NCBI GenBank assembly: GCA_021229015.1
Contig: CM037783.1
Span: 3,254,725-3,318,724 of the forward strand
Direction of reading: 5' to 3'
Length of the DNA: 64,000 bases
DNA from: Solen grandis
Lineage: Eukaryota; Mollusca; Bivalvia; Adapedonta; Solenidae
Below, piece by piece: positions 1 to 11,000 of this stretch (its first letter is position 1; each line of letters begins with the position of its first letter). The notes beneath the pieces are model-generated. The model was given only the letters and a program-made list of their open reading frames with translations, was not told the DNA's origin and made no database searches. The position numbers were made by a program, and so were the translations under genes.

Positions 1-269
1 CGATTTTCAGTAACTAAATTAAATCATATATTAAAAACTTTCCACATGAATAAAATTCAGTATTTCATGTAGATGCTTCAAGAAGAGATTATATAATGAA
101 TATCCTGCTTATCCGAGATATATTCCTTGTTCTGGTATAAGGATGAAACAATGTACAATCCTGATATTCATCCTCTTTTGGTTGTCATTTTATTTAATTC
201 TACTGTATTTCATTTTAATGTTAATTTGACATTCCATACCTGTGTTATTGATCTTTATTATTTTTAATT
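1..269. other. AT-rich flank, nothing recognised
   Basis: No open frame, tandem structure or terminal repeat is visible. The stretch runs up to the hairpin-like left end of the first pearl-like element. Confidence 0.5.
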
Positions 270-1145
270 CCCCATGCGAAGCGGGAGGGGGGTTATAGGA
301 ATGGCCTTCGTCTGTCTGTCCGTCTGTCTGTCCGTAATGTTTTTGTGTCCGCTCCATATCTCCTATACCGCTTGAAGGATTTTCGTGAAACTTGCCTCAA
401 ATGTAAATCTAGTTGAGACAATGTGCAGAACACAGGTGGCAGCCATGTCGGCTCAAGGTCAAGGTCACACTTTAGGGTCATGTGTTTGAACCTTCAATTT
501 CATGTCCGCTCCATATCTCCTATACCCCTTTTAGTTTTTTCATGAATCTTGCCTCAAATATATATCTAATTGAGACGATGTGCAGAACATAGGTTGCAGT
601 CATGTCGGCTCAAGGTCAAGGTCACACTTTAGGATCATGTGTTTGAACCTTCTATTTCCTTACAATTTCATGTCCGCTCCATATCTCCTATACCCCTTTA
701 AGGATTTTAATGAAACTTGCCTCAAATATAAATATAATTGAGATGATGTGCTGAACACAGGTTGAAGCCATGTCAGCTCAAGGTCAATGTCACATTTGAA
801 GGTCAGGTGTTTGAACCTTCAATTTCAATTTACAATTTTGTGTCCGCTCCATATCTCCTATACTCCTCGAAGGATTTTAATGAAACTTGCCTCAATTATA
901 AACCAAATTGAGACGATGTGCAGAACACAGGTGACAGTCATGTTGGCTCAAGTTCAAGGTCACATTTGATGGTTCAGTGTTCATTCCTGGATATTTTTGT
1001 TTCCATGCTATATTTTCTGAACAACGGAAAGTTTTTCATAAGTCAACTACATCAAAATGTTGACAGAAGCAGGGTAATTTCCATTAGAGGAAAAACATGT
1101 CTCCTCTGTCAGGTGGGGGATATAGCTGTCCTTTGGACTGTCTTG
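270..1145 (+). mobile_element. Pearl/Helentron-like non-autonomous element, four core repeats
   Basis: The left end is a short GC-rich hairpin (CCCCATGCGAAGCGGGAGGGG) followed by a GTCTGTCTGTCCG tract. Inside are four tandem cores; the word CCGCTCCATATCTCC recurs at 349, 506, 674 and 844, a period of 157-170 bp. Each core also carries AAACTTGCCTCAA and CAAGGTCAAGGTCAC. The right end near 1120-1145 has a small stem (GTCC-ttt-GGAC) followed by TCTTG. A hairpin left end, tandem cores of about 160 bp and a right-end hairpin before CTTG is the layout described for bivalve pearl elements and Helentron-associated elements. No protein is encoded; short frames here are repeat shadows. Confidence 0.65.
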
Positions 1146-1256
1146 TTGTAATTAAAATGCGCTTGTTAATCTAAAAGCTTGATTTTTTTTCGCTTATACG
1201 TTGTTATAAAAGCCATATCTTTTACTTTTGTAAATGGCATGTTTTTACTGATTTTT

Positions 1257-1260
<4 letters not shown>

Positions 1261-1298
<38 letters not shown>
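1261..1298. repeat. (TG)19 microsatellite
   Basis: Uninterrupted TG dinucleotides followed by a short AG run. Nineteen units; likely polymorphic. Confidence 0.95.
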
Positions 1299-1303
<5 letters not shown>

Positions 1304-1439
1304 GAGAGAGTAGACTTAGCAATGAAGCAAGTTTAGACTAGTGAGATCTTGCCCTCAAGCTTATAGATGTGTAAGCAGATAAGAATTATAGCATATTTAA
1401 TGCTGTTACATGCTTATTTTAACAATATTTCATATTAAT

Positions 1440-1721
1440 TATAAATATATTTACAATATAAGGTGGATTTGAGTTAGATTTGGGTGTTTCCCATCACCGC
1501 TTTAAACAGCCAAAACGAGTTAAGTTAATCAATTGCAGAAAATGTATGTCCCTCTGCTATATTTTTTAGGGAGATGTGTTTTCTTGTGGTAAAACACTTT
1601 TTTAAACAGTGGTAGGTATACTTCAACCAGATGAAAAAAAAGCAACACATTCAAGCACATCAATTGTTTTATTTTTAGGTCTTAAAAAGGCTAAAATTAG
1701 CTAAAACGCATGTCCCTCTAA
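1440..1721. repeat. Diverged tandem unit flanking the MULE-like insertion
   Basis: The word ATGTCCCTCT occurs near 1546 and 1710, and a relative (GTGTGTCCCCTGAT) near 2985. If the 1,114 bp of element plus duplicated target is removed, the spacings become about 164 and 161 bp. This suggests a diverged tandem repeat with period about 162 bp that was later split by the insertion at 1722. Confidence 0.4.
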
Positions 1722-2826
1722 GGTTGTCAGACGTTTCACCCCCAAGTCGTTTCCTCCCAAGACGTTTCACCCTCAAATTTCTAATCTATTTGAGTTATTT
1801 ACGTTAGAAAACCAGTTTTTTTATAAAAAAAAAATTAAATTATATTTCCTAAATTTATGACACAATTTATTCTGGTATAACCACACGTGTCGTAGACCAA
1901 GTTCATTCAGTGTTATTTTCATTTTTACCAGTATACATCGCTCATCAGCATTTGGTAGATATTCACATTTAATTCATAGTGAGGTTTAAATGTTAAACGA
2001 TGAGGCAAAAGTCTTACGAAAGTGGGGTTCATGTAAATCATCATTTTGTACATAACTTTTATATACAAATTAGTAAGCTGTCAGAAAAAAGACTCTTAAA
2101 TCTCTAGACAAGTGCAAAATACGATAAAAATATAAATATTAACAAATATTTTTAAGGAAATCTAAATTTTACTATTTAACCTCTGTTTACTACTCTAGTG
2201 TGTGCATCATGTAAGAAATGGTGATTAAAGAGTATCATAGATGTATTGCACATGTTATGTAAGTTATACCAAGACATGATTAATTTATATTTCAATAAAC
2301 AGAAAGCCATGGTTAATATCTAACTATGTAAGAAAATTAGAGTTTTCCTGGACTTTTCAATTGTTAATCTTGTAAATATGTATTTGTGTTGTTTATTTTT
2401 TTTATTAAAATTCTTGTTATTTTTTATATCATATTTTCATTTCACACACACACACACTTTAACATATTTGATTACAAAAACTTAAGTATGATTAGAAATG
2501 ATCATACTTATAATTACACATCATCAACTGATATTTTAATAGGTATTTGATTATATCATGGATGTATCATACATAACATCTAGTATATATGTCCGTGATT
2601 ATATGCAATGAAAGACCATTTTAATTTTTATCTCTTAAATATAAATATATAATTTTTTCTTTTAGGAAAAAAATACAATAATATACATACTAACAAGTAT
2701 AATATAAAGTGGGGGTGAAACGTCTCGATCTTTGAAAATTGGGGGTGAAACGACTTGGGAGGAAACAGCTTGGGGGGTGAAACGTCTAGGGGAGGAAATG
2801 GTTTGGGGGTGAAACGTCTGGAATTC
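1722..2826. mobile_element. Non-autonomous MULE-like (Mutator) element, 1,105 bp
   Basis: The ends are inverted copies of a motif series built on CAGACGTTTCACCCCCAA and GTCGTTTCCTCCC. The left series lies at about 1722-1785 and the right at about 2703-2826, where the motif appears four to five times as GGGGGTGAAACG. TCCCTCTAA is duplicated exactly at 1713-1721 and 2827-2835, a 9-bp target duplication typical of Mutator-like elements. Each end is G, five variable bases, then CAGACG. Tandem ACGTTTCnCCCC motifs in long terminal repeats are a known trait of animal MULE families. The interior is AT-rich with no frame, so it must be mobilised in trans. A neighbouring unit near 1546 preserves the target word without an insertion. 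Confidence 0.75.
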
Positions 2827-3003
2827 TCCCTCTAATGGGGTTACTTATTTCGGACTTGTCATAAAGGATTGTATAAAACACAATTTGTACTAAATATGTT
2901 CCATAACATTGCAAACACATTAAATTTGACACTTAATGGTAATGATAGCATTGTATTGCCAAAAATTTTTTTTGATTGAAAAACGTGTGTCCCCTGATTT
3001 GCG

Positions 3004-3730
3004 GTGTTTTACGTTACCATGCCATGTACCTCGCCATAATGGATCTGAATTTGTAGCAAATTCAAAATGAAAGCATGCTTAATATTGTCTCATATATGTT
3101 CTAACAAATATATGAAACATTTTTTTTATGAAGAAGATAAATTAAAATGTTTCTCTTGACATTTAAATGCGTACTCAAATTGATAGCAGCTAATGTGTTT
3201 TACGTTACTACCCTCCTGCATACGACAAAACATTGTTAACCATATCATGTATTTGTCGATTTATAAAGCCAGCCATATTGATTTATGAAATCCTAAAATT
3301 GGCAATAAATAGTTGATACGTACTTCTTGGTTGCAACAGAAGTGTATAAAACTGTTTTACGTTACGGTGTGTTACGTTACCGACTTTATGAAGAAATTAC
3401 CGTTTAAGGGATATAGGATAAATTTAGCGGGTATTTTTGTACTGCATCACCCGTTATACTTAACGGTGCTTCCGGAATAAAAGTTTTGGAGCGGTAAAAG
3501 GTTGTTTACTTCTGGACATCGTTGGAAAACTTTTACAAAAGTGACTACAGTTTATAGAAGTGTCGTACCTGTGCAAGTATTGTGAAATTACATCATACTA
3601 TTGTTTTATCCAGCGCATAATAGACTCTGATTGTTATATGAGATAAGAAATTTAGTGTTATGGCATGGATTCTTACTATAAACTCTGCATAGGACGGTAA
3701 CGTAAAACACTAAATAGTAACGTAAAACAC
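3004..3730 (+). promoter_or_regulatory. Cluster of oriented TTTACGTTAC sites
   Basis: Forward copies of (GTG)TTTTACGTTAC lie at 3004-3017, 3195-3208 and 3353-3365, with a variant at 3367-3380. Two inverted copies, GTAACGTAAAACAC, lie at 3697-3710 and 3717-3730, only 26 bp before the ATG at 3756. A partial forward copy follows at 4157-4168. Recurrence of such a word six to seven times in 1.2 kb cannot be chance. They could be transcription-factor sites (the core resembles bZIP-type TTACGTAA) or subterminal transposase-binding sites of an unrecognised DNA transposon. The sequence alone does not decide. Confidence 0.5.
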
Positions 3731-3755
3731 TACCTGTTTGAATCAAGTTCGGAAG

Positions 3756-3817
3756 ATGGGGAAAAGTCGGGCAGAGATCCAGAAGGCTTATAGAGAGCGA
3801 AAAAAGGCTAAAGAAGG
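3756..3817 (+). CDS. Candidate first coding exon, short basic N-terminus (partial)
   Basis: The ATG at 3756 opens MGKSRAEIQK followed by AYRERKKAKE, a highly charged, probably helical segment. The frame meets a consensus-like splice donor (GG|GTATGC) at 3818 and would otherwise run about ten more codons to a stop. A strong acceptor (pyrimidine tract then TTTTTTGCAG) ends at 3919, and joining there keeps the frame open to a stop near 3977 unless a GTGAGA donor near 3968 is used. The N-terminus resembles, from memory, uncharacterised mollusc and cnidarian proteins that begin with a SRAEIQ-AYR-R-K segment; that is recollection, not a search. The ATG lies 26 bp after the paired inverted GTAACGTAAAACAC sites. 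The rest may be lost in the N gap at 4190. It could be host or transposon-encoded. Confidence 0.4.
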
Positions 3818-4189
3818 GTATGCATACTTGTTATTTTAAACATGTTTTGTTTGATATGACAACCCTCTTAATGAAAAGGAAAGGATATTCAAGATCATAT
3901 TTTTTATGCTTTTTTGCAGATTGCCAGTACATGAATATCATTCAGCAAAGTGTATAAATATATTGTTTGGTGAGAGATAGTTTTAATTCAGTGTCCACGA
4001 TTAGGAGTTAGTTATGCTGTCAAAACGTATATATAATTATGCTTTGTAAGAAGTTTTGGTGATTGTTACATATCAAGTTATATGCTCAAATAATTTGAAG
4101 TTACGCGTTCATTTTTACTGAGTTGGTTGAATCATAGTTGTCATAAAACTTTGTCATTTACGTTACTGTTGCATTTTTTCCACTGATGA

Positions 4190-4289
4190 NNNNNNNNNNN
4201 NNNNNNNNNNNNNNNNNNNNNNNNNNNNNNNNNNNNNNNNNNNNNNNNNNNNNNNNNNNNNNNNNNNNNNNNNNNNNNNNNNNNNNNNN
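4190..4289. other. Assembly gap (100 N)
   Basis: Exactly 100 Ns, the conventional length for a gap of unknown size. Order and orientation across it rest on scaffolding. It removes the left end of the pearl-like element that resumes at 4290. Confidence 0.99.
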
Positions 4290-5163
4290 CTACCAAAAAT
4301 TGTCAAAAATAGCCCTAGGTGATAAATGACCCCGCACAGGGTCACTTGTTTTACATAGAGTTATAAAGGAAAATCTTAAAAATCTTCTTCCCATGAATCA
4401 TAGGCCCTAGAGCTTAGATATTTGGTTTTGAAGCATCTCTTATGGGCCACTACCAAGATTGTACAAATAATGCCCTAGGGTGATAAATGCCCCGCCCCAG
4501 GGGTCACTTGTTTTACAAAGAGTTATATAAGAAAATTTTTAAAAAATCTTCTTCTAGAATCCATAAGGCCTAGAGTTAGATATTTGGTATGTGCATCATC
4601 TTATAGGCCCTACCAAGATTGTACAAATCATAGCCCTATGCTGATAAGGGACCCCGCCCCAGGGGTCACTTGTTTTACATAGAGTTATATAGGAAAATCT
4701 TAAAAAATCTTTTTTCCATGAAGCATAAGTTCTAGAGTTAGTTTTTGGTTTTGAAGCATCTCTTATGGGCCACTACCAAGATTGTACAAATCATACCCCT
4801 ATGGTGATAAATGACCCCACACCAGGGTCACTTGTTTTTCATAGAGTTAAATAGGAAAATCTTAAAAAATCTTCTTCTATGAATCAATAAGGCCTAGAGC
4901 TAAGATTTTTGGTATGTAGTAGCATTATGGTTCATTACAAAGATTTTCAAAGTCTTGGCCTTTACGGTGATAAATGACCCTGCGCCCAATTCTTCTCTGA
5001 ACCATATGGCCCATTGCTTGTATTTGGTGTGTAGTATTGTCAGGGGGAAAAAATGTTTTAGATTAAGTTATTTCAGAACCCTTTGGGTCTGTTTAAAAAC
5101 CTTGACATCAGTTGAAGCAATGGTACTCAGGTAAAGCGATTCAGGGCCTTCATGGCCCTCTTG
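4290..5163 (+). mobile_element. Pearl/Helentron-like element, right part after the gap
   Basis: About five tandem cores of ~160 bp; TACCAAGATTGTACAAAT recurs near 4452, 4611 and 4774, with diverged relatives at 4290 and 4935, each followed by a CCCCAGGGGTCACTTGTTTTACA-like segment. The right terminus near 5127-5163 has CTCAGGTAAAGCGATTCAGG, then the stem GGGCC-ttcat-GGCCC, then TCTTG before a T run. That terminus is shared with elements ending at 6433 and 42115. No coding capacity. Confidence 0.7.
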
Positions 5164-5251
5164 TTTAATAAACAAGTCTTGTTAAACTGTCAGGTAAAAG
5201 TAATTTGGTATTGTATTATTTCTACGTTATGCCCTTTGTGTGTCGATTTTT

Positions 5252-6433
5252 AGCTCACTTGAGCACATAGTGAGCTTTTGTGATCGCCCCCTTTGTCCGG
5301 CGTCGTTTCGTCGTCCCCTCGTCAACAATTTGCTTTAAAAATCTTTCCCCTGAAACCAATGGACAGAATTTGATTAAACTTGGCAGGAATGATCCTTGGG
5401 TGAACCGTTACAAAAGTTGCTAAAATAAACTTGATCCATGCAGAACTTGGTTGCCCTGGCAAAGGAAAGAAAAAATAAAATGAAATCTTTAAACGACATC
5501 TCCTCTGAAACAGCTGCACAGAATTTGATCAAATTTGGCAGGGATGGTCCTTGGGTAAAGCTCTACCAAAGTTGCTAAATTTATCTGGATATGCCAAAAA
5601 AACATGGCTGCCAGGGGCGGGGCTAATTTGCCTTTTGTTATATATATATTATATATATATATATAATATATATATATATATATTTTAGTAAAATCTTTAA
5701 ACGACATCTCCTCTGCAACAGCGCACAGTTTGGTCAAATTTTGCAGGGATGGTCCTTAGGTGACCCTCTACCAATGTAGTTAAAATTATTTTGATCTGCC
5801 AAAAAAACATAGCTGCCATGGGCGGGGTTTTAAATTTTTTTCCCTTATTTGTGTTTTAGTAAAAAAATTTTAAACAAATTCCCCCTGAAACAGCTCCCAG
5901 CAATTGTGACCAAAATTTGGGGGGGAAAGCCCAAAGGGTTTTAAAGGGTTTTCCCAAAGTTGCTGAAAAATTTATCTGGTTCCCCCCAAAAAAAACATGG
6001 CCCCAAAAAGGGGGGCAAAAATTTTTCTTATATGTAATAGTAAAACCTTTTTTTAAACAAAATTTTCTCCTCGAAAACAGCGGGCACGATTTTGTTTCCA
6101 AATTTAGGGGGGTGATCATTGGGTCAAGCTTTTACCAAAGTTGTTTAAATTTTTTGGGAATCTGAAAAAAGTTCCAGGGCCCTCCTTGGGCGGGGTTTAA
6201 TTTCCCTTTTATGTAAAATAGTGGACCCTTTTAAACGCCTCTCCTCTGAAAAGTGCCCCAAAAATTTGGAAGGTTGTTTCCTTTTGGCCCAAAAAATACA
6301 CAAAAAAAAAGTTTTTAATTACTTTAATTCAAAAAAGGGATTTGGGTTTTTTCTTGGTTTCGTTTTTATTAGGGGTTTATACTAAAATTCATGTACTCAG
6401 GTGGGTGATCTAGGGCCTTTATGGCACCCCTTG
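5252..6433 (+). mobile_element. Pearl/Helentron-like element with both ends
   Basis: It begins AGCTCACTTGAGCACA followed by GTGAGCTTTTGTGATCGCCC and ends near 6396-6433 with CTCAGGTGGGTGATCTAGGG and a degraded GGCC stem before CTTG. The left GCTCACCTGAG-type word and the right CTCAGGTGAG-type word are inverted relatives, the internal inverted repeat expected of Helentron-type ends. About five cores lie between, marked by CTCCTCTGAAACAGC and CCAAAGTTGCT; one is expanded by a TA run at 5640-5686. Cores after about 5840 are corrupted by homopolymer smearing (see the next low-quality block). Confidence 0.7.
5640..5686. repeat. (TA)n microsatellite
   Basis: Imperfect TA run inside a pearl core; lengthens that core relative to its neighbours. 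Confidence 0.9.
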
Positions 6434-9400
6434 TTTTAAAATATTATATTTTACAATGCCCCAAAACGGGGGGATTTCAGTCACAAAACTCCTTTTGAAT
6501 GTTTTTTTTCCCTAAAATTTACTTTTTAAAAACCAAAGCTTAAAAACTTGACAAGTACATTTGGGAAACATCTAAAAATTTCTGTTGCGTTTCTTTTTTG
6601 ATTTTTTTAAATAATTTTTAAAATTTTTAAATTTGAAGTATAGCATTTAGGGAAGTTTGGATTTTGTCTATACACGGGGCCCAGTTGTTGCAACAATCGT
6701 TAAAAATCTTTTTTAATGAACGATCTGTATTTTACAAAAAAGTTCTGTCTTTAAATACTTAACGGTTTTTTTAAAAACAAATGGACCCTTGTCTTAAAAG
6801 ATTTACCCTTACTTTTTTTTAGGGAAAACCATTTGTTGTTAATTTGACCTTTAAACGGGTTTTTTTTTTAACAGTTGTTTTTTTTACAAGTTAATTTAAA
6901 GTTTTAAAGTTAATTGTGTCTTGCTATTTTCATTTAAAATTGTTTGGGGTGCTTAAAAAGGGAAAAAAAAAATTGGGGTTAAAGTTAGTCCCGCAGTTAG
7001 TAGCCCCAGTAATTTAAATGTCTTAGTGTCGCCTGTTTGTGTCTTTTCAAAATTTATTTTGTCTGTCCCGACAGAGATTGCACTTTTTTCGGGCCCTTTT
7101 GGGAAGTAAAGATTAATCGGGGGTAAAAATTTTTTAAAACCTCGGTCCCCAAATGGCCTTTTTGGGTAAAATTTTAGAAAAACGTTACTTTACTTTGGAA
7201 GTTATTTTCATTTCATATTTTGATTTGGTAAAAAATTTACTGTTTGGTTGGGTTTTTTTTTTAAAAGGGCCCAAAACAAATTTGAAAAAAGGTCAAAAGG
7301 TTTCAAAAATGCCCGATTAAAAAAAAAATAATTCCCCCCAAAATTTATTGCAAAAACGCGGGGTAAAAGTGGAAAAGGGTTTATTGGGTTTCAGACCCAA
7401 TAGCCCCAAGACCCCTTGAATGAACGAAAAGGGGAAGTTACCCCCTTAAGCTTTACGTATGGGCGTAACACCTTAAAATCACCAAACTGTTCAAAGTGTT
7501 ATTTATACAAAAAATACAATTGTGGTATTTCCCACAAAAAAATTATTTCAAATTATTGAAAATTTTTCAAAAAAAAAATCCCCGCAAAGCTTAATATTAA
7601 CATCATAATGTTGGGTTTAAAAGGGTTTGTAACCCAAAATTATTTTTTGGGGGATCTGTGATCCATGGGCCCCTTTCTTGCACGAAGTTTGGTGAAAATT
7701 TACCTTCGGTACTGTCATTGTCTGTCATTTAAAAGAGCTGTTGTCGGGGGTCCCCAAAGGTTAGAGGTGTTTACGCTTAGGTTAGGGTCTGAAATTGCAC
7801 AGAAAAAGAAAATAGGTTAACTGGCTGCGGGATATGACAAAAAAAGGGGGGCCTTTATCGCCCCACCGGTTCTTTTTTTCCTTTTCCTTTCCCAAAGGGA
7901 AGAGTTTTGGGGAAGGGGAATTCCGTTAAAAACTGCCCCTTTCCCTTAATGCGGGAAAACACCCTGCGCCGGGCCCAAGGGCCCTGACGACACTTGCAGG
8001 ACGGTGGAGACAGTTTAAAGATTTCAAAATTTTAGTTTTCCATAAGCACGAGTGTCGGGGAAATTTTTAAAACTGTTGGAAAAAGGCCCTAAAAATAAAT
8101 TAAAAATATATCTCCCGGGTTTAAAACTGTGTTAAAGGGATAAATTAAAATTAGAATACATCGAAAGGGGCCCTTAAATTTATTACATTTTAATGTAATC
8201 GTCTGTTAAAAAACCCAGCAGGACAACTTTTGAAAATTAAAAAATTTTTAAATTTTTTAATTTTTAAAAATTAAAGTTCTTTAATTGAATCTGTTAACTC
8301 AAAATCAGTTTAATGCATATAAGCGTATTTGGACTTTGTGGTTTGGTTTTAGGTTTTTGGCAAGTTCATAAATTTTGGGAAAAAACATTGTCTTTGGTAC
8401 TAAAAAGTTTTTTTAATTCAAACGTTTCTCTGTTAAAGTTGTTCCTTTGTTGATTTTATCAAAAAGATCGGCCCCAAAAATAAAAAAATTTTTTGGGTCT
8501 GTATTTTTTCTGTTCCCAAATATCGTGAAGATTCCAGTTTTGGGGGCGGTTTTCTGTAAAGGTTGGGCTTGTTTTTAAGGCATGAAAAAAAAAACTTTCA
8601 GGCATTCGACGTTGCACTTTATCAAATTTTCATAATAAAAAATTTGAAATCTGGGCATGTTTTTAAAATAAATCTTTCCCCCAAACCCGATACTTGTTTT
8701 TTCAGCATCACCCCCCCCAAGCCTCAATTTTTTGGGTTTTTTGACGTATTTTTTGCGCACAAAAAGTTCTTTGCCCAGAAAAAGGGAGTCGTTGTCTTTA
8801 ATGCGGAAAAAAAAAGGGCTGTAGAAAGGTTATTTAAGAATTTTCTTTTTCCCAAAAATCACATTTATCAAACGAGGTGAAAATTTCAAATTTAATGTAA
8901 AGGTCAAGAAAATTATCAAGCTATTATGACGGGTTTTTGTTTGATGTTGCGATTCCAGCCACAGTATCTTTTGTTTTAAAACCCAATAAATAGCTGCAGG
9001 GTTGCAAAAACCCAAGGTTTTTAAGTTGGTCAAAAACCTTGGGAAGTGCCGGGATAAAATTTGGGGCCAGGACATTAATTGTCTTCTTTTCAATCCGATG
9101 TTTTTTTAGGGAAAATTTCGCCCACCGTCTGGATAAGTGTTTCTTTTAAAAACTTTTTAAGCCCCGTCTTTTGCTTTATCGTAAAACTTTTACCCAACGT
9201 TTTTTTGTTTAAAATTGTAGTCCTTGGTCGAAAATTTGCCTACGCCACATCGCCCTGTTTCCCGAAAAGCCCTGCAAATTTGTGTGAAATTTTCATTTTT
9301 ATTTAAAAATTTTTAAAAAGGGTTTGGTCAATTGGGTATATGCATTACACGTCTGGGTAACTGTTTTTTCTTTAAGATCCCTTAAAAATTGTCTTACGCA

Positions 9401-9900
9401 AAGACAAAATTCCATGGCGAACATGAAAACGATTTCACGTTTGTCGAAAGGCCCTTGAAAAAGAACATCTTGTTCATTCCAGCCTCGAATGTCCGGGTTA
9501 GGGGAAAGGGATTTATGGGGGAAAACCGAAAGCATCAGTTACTGATGCCTGGCAGGAAAAAATGATAAAAATTAATACAAAATATTTGAACACATATGTG
9601 AAAAGGTCGCCCCCCATCGTGCACGAAAGGAATATTTATAAAAAAATTTTGGACGGGGTTAAAAATCTTTAAATCTAAAAATTAAAAAGTTTTAACCTTT
9701 TTAAGTACTTATTTCTTAAGTTTAAATGCCAACTTTTTAAGTCAAAATGCCCCCCCAGCGTTTCCCGAAAGAAAGGCCTTTTAGTTTTTAAATTTTTTTG
9801 AAAAAAATTAAAATTTTCCCCAATGACGGGTAAATTTTTGCAAAATTTGGGGATTTTTTTAAAAAAATCTTTTAAATTAAGAAAAAATTTATATTTGTTG
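5840..9900. other. Homopolymer-smeared, low-confidence sequence
   Basis: Base composition changes abruptly to strings of short homopolymers (GGGG, CCCC, AAAA, TTTT in succession). Where an expected sequence is known, inside the pearl cores, the change can be read: a clean copy has AAATTTGGCAGGGATGG while the copy near 5917 has AAATTTGGGGGGGAAAG, that is, bases replaced by their neighbours. This is consistent with consensus error rather than biology. Short frames here (for example 8563-8880 + or 9299-9535 -) should not be trusted; I recognise no family in them. No gene is called between 6434 and 9900. Confidence 0.7.
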
Positions 9901-10070
9901 ATGATTAGTATGAAAAATGCAATAATATTTTAAAGCATTGGTTACAAATCACGTGTTTATTTTGTATATATGCAGTTGTTTAGACGATGTACTTTGTACA
10001 AGTTTTTAATAAAATGTGTTTGTTCTGTTTTGTTAATCATTGGTGTTAATTGGTAACTGGACTGAATCTT

Positions 10071-10110
10071 GTGAGAATATGTGAGAATATGTGAGAATAT
10101 GTGAGAATGT
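10071..10110. repeat. 10-bp tandem repeat, four copies
   Basis: GTGAGAATAT repeated three times plus GTGAGAATGT. Confidence 0.9.
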
Positions 10111-10311
10111 CATTCGAGACTGTCAACTATCCACTCTAAAGTGTAATCTCATCAGTTTGTTTAAATTTTTTTCATAACAAAACTCACTGGATGCATGGAC
10201 AAGAACTGATTCTCGTTTAAGTTAAGATAAATATATCAATACTATTCTACATTTCTTTTGAATGTGTATCATTGACCTGAAACGATGTGTCCTGGACATG
10301 ACCTTTCTTAG

Positions 10312-11000
10312 CTCAACAAACCGGTAGCACATCAAGCTCAAGGAGGTGAGCTATTCTGATCACCCCGTGTCCCTTCTTTCGATGGTAACAATTTGCTTTA
10401 AAAGAAATATCTTCTGAAATCACTTGCAAGAATTTCCATTTGTGGATGGAAAAAAAATAAATAAAAAAAAATGAAATCCTCTTCCCTGAAACCAAGGGCC
10501 AGAATTCAAGTTCATCTTTTTACAAATTGTCACCTCATGGCTATATACTGTCATTACTTAAATGTAGCTGTCCCTTTAAAAATGTGGTCCCTTGTGGGTC
10601 TGTTAATTCCCATTATCCTCTATATGGAAACTTTAAAAAATTCCTCTCTGAAACCAGTGGTCAGAATTTAATTTCAATTGGCACAAGGGGCCTCCGTGGC
10701 CGAGAGGGTAAAGTCGCTGACTTTGACACTCACTCAGCCCCTCATCGCGTGGGTTCGAATCCCGGCAGGGTCATTCGAATTTTCATGTGAGGAAGCCTTC
10801 CAGCTGGCTTGCGGTAGGTTGGTGGTTGGTGGTTGGTGGTTCTACCCGGATGCCTCCGTGCATCGGGGTCTTCCTCCACCCGTAATTAGCTGGACGTCGC
10901 TAAGTGACTGAAATACTGTCGAAGCGACGGTAAACTCAAATAGTCAAGTCAATTGGCACAGTTGCTTACCTCATAGCCTTCTATACACCGCCTTATATTG
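10312..11000 (+). mobile_element. Degenerate pearl-like element split by a SINE
   Basis: An AGCTCA...GGTGAGCTATTCTGATCACCCC start is followed by cores related to those of the element at 5252 (TCTCTGAAACCAGTGGTCAG, TTCCCTGAAACCAAGG). The last core is interrupted at 10686 by a SINE with duplicated target TCAATTGGCACA, so the pearl-like element is the older of the two. The right end is not clear. Confidence 0.5.
10686..10948 (+). mobile_element. tRNA-derived SINE, complete, 12-bp target duplication
   Basis: The head carries a Pol III A box (GTGGCCGAGAGGG) near 10697 and a B box (GGGTTCGAATCCC) near 10751. The body ends with ATTAGCTGGACGTCGC, TGACTGAAATACTGTCG and GCGACGGTAAAC. TCAATTGGCACA flanks it exactly at 10674-10685 and 10949-10960. 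Related copies are at 33211-33444 and, without the head, 14663-14779. A GGTTGGT triplication sits at 10827-10845. The head resembles a class II (Ser/Leu-type) tRNA; the family may belong to the V- or Meta-SINE group known in bivalves, which I cannot confirm without alignment. Confidence 0.85.

Noticed and set aside
8563..9535. Protein-coding genes in overlapping frames on both strands
   Set aside because: All lie in the homopolymer-smeared block where consensus is unreliable; no motif is recognisable and both strands look equally open.
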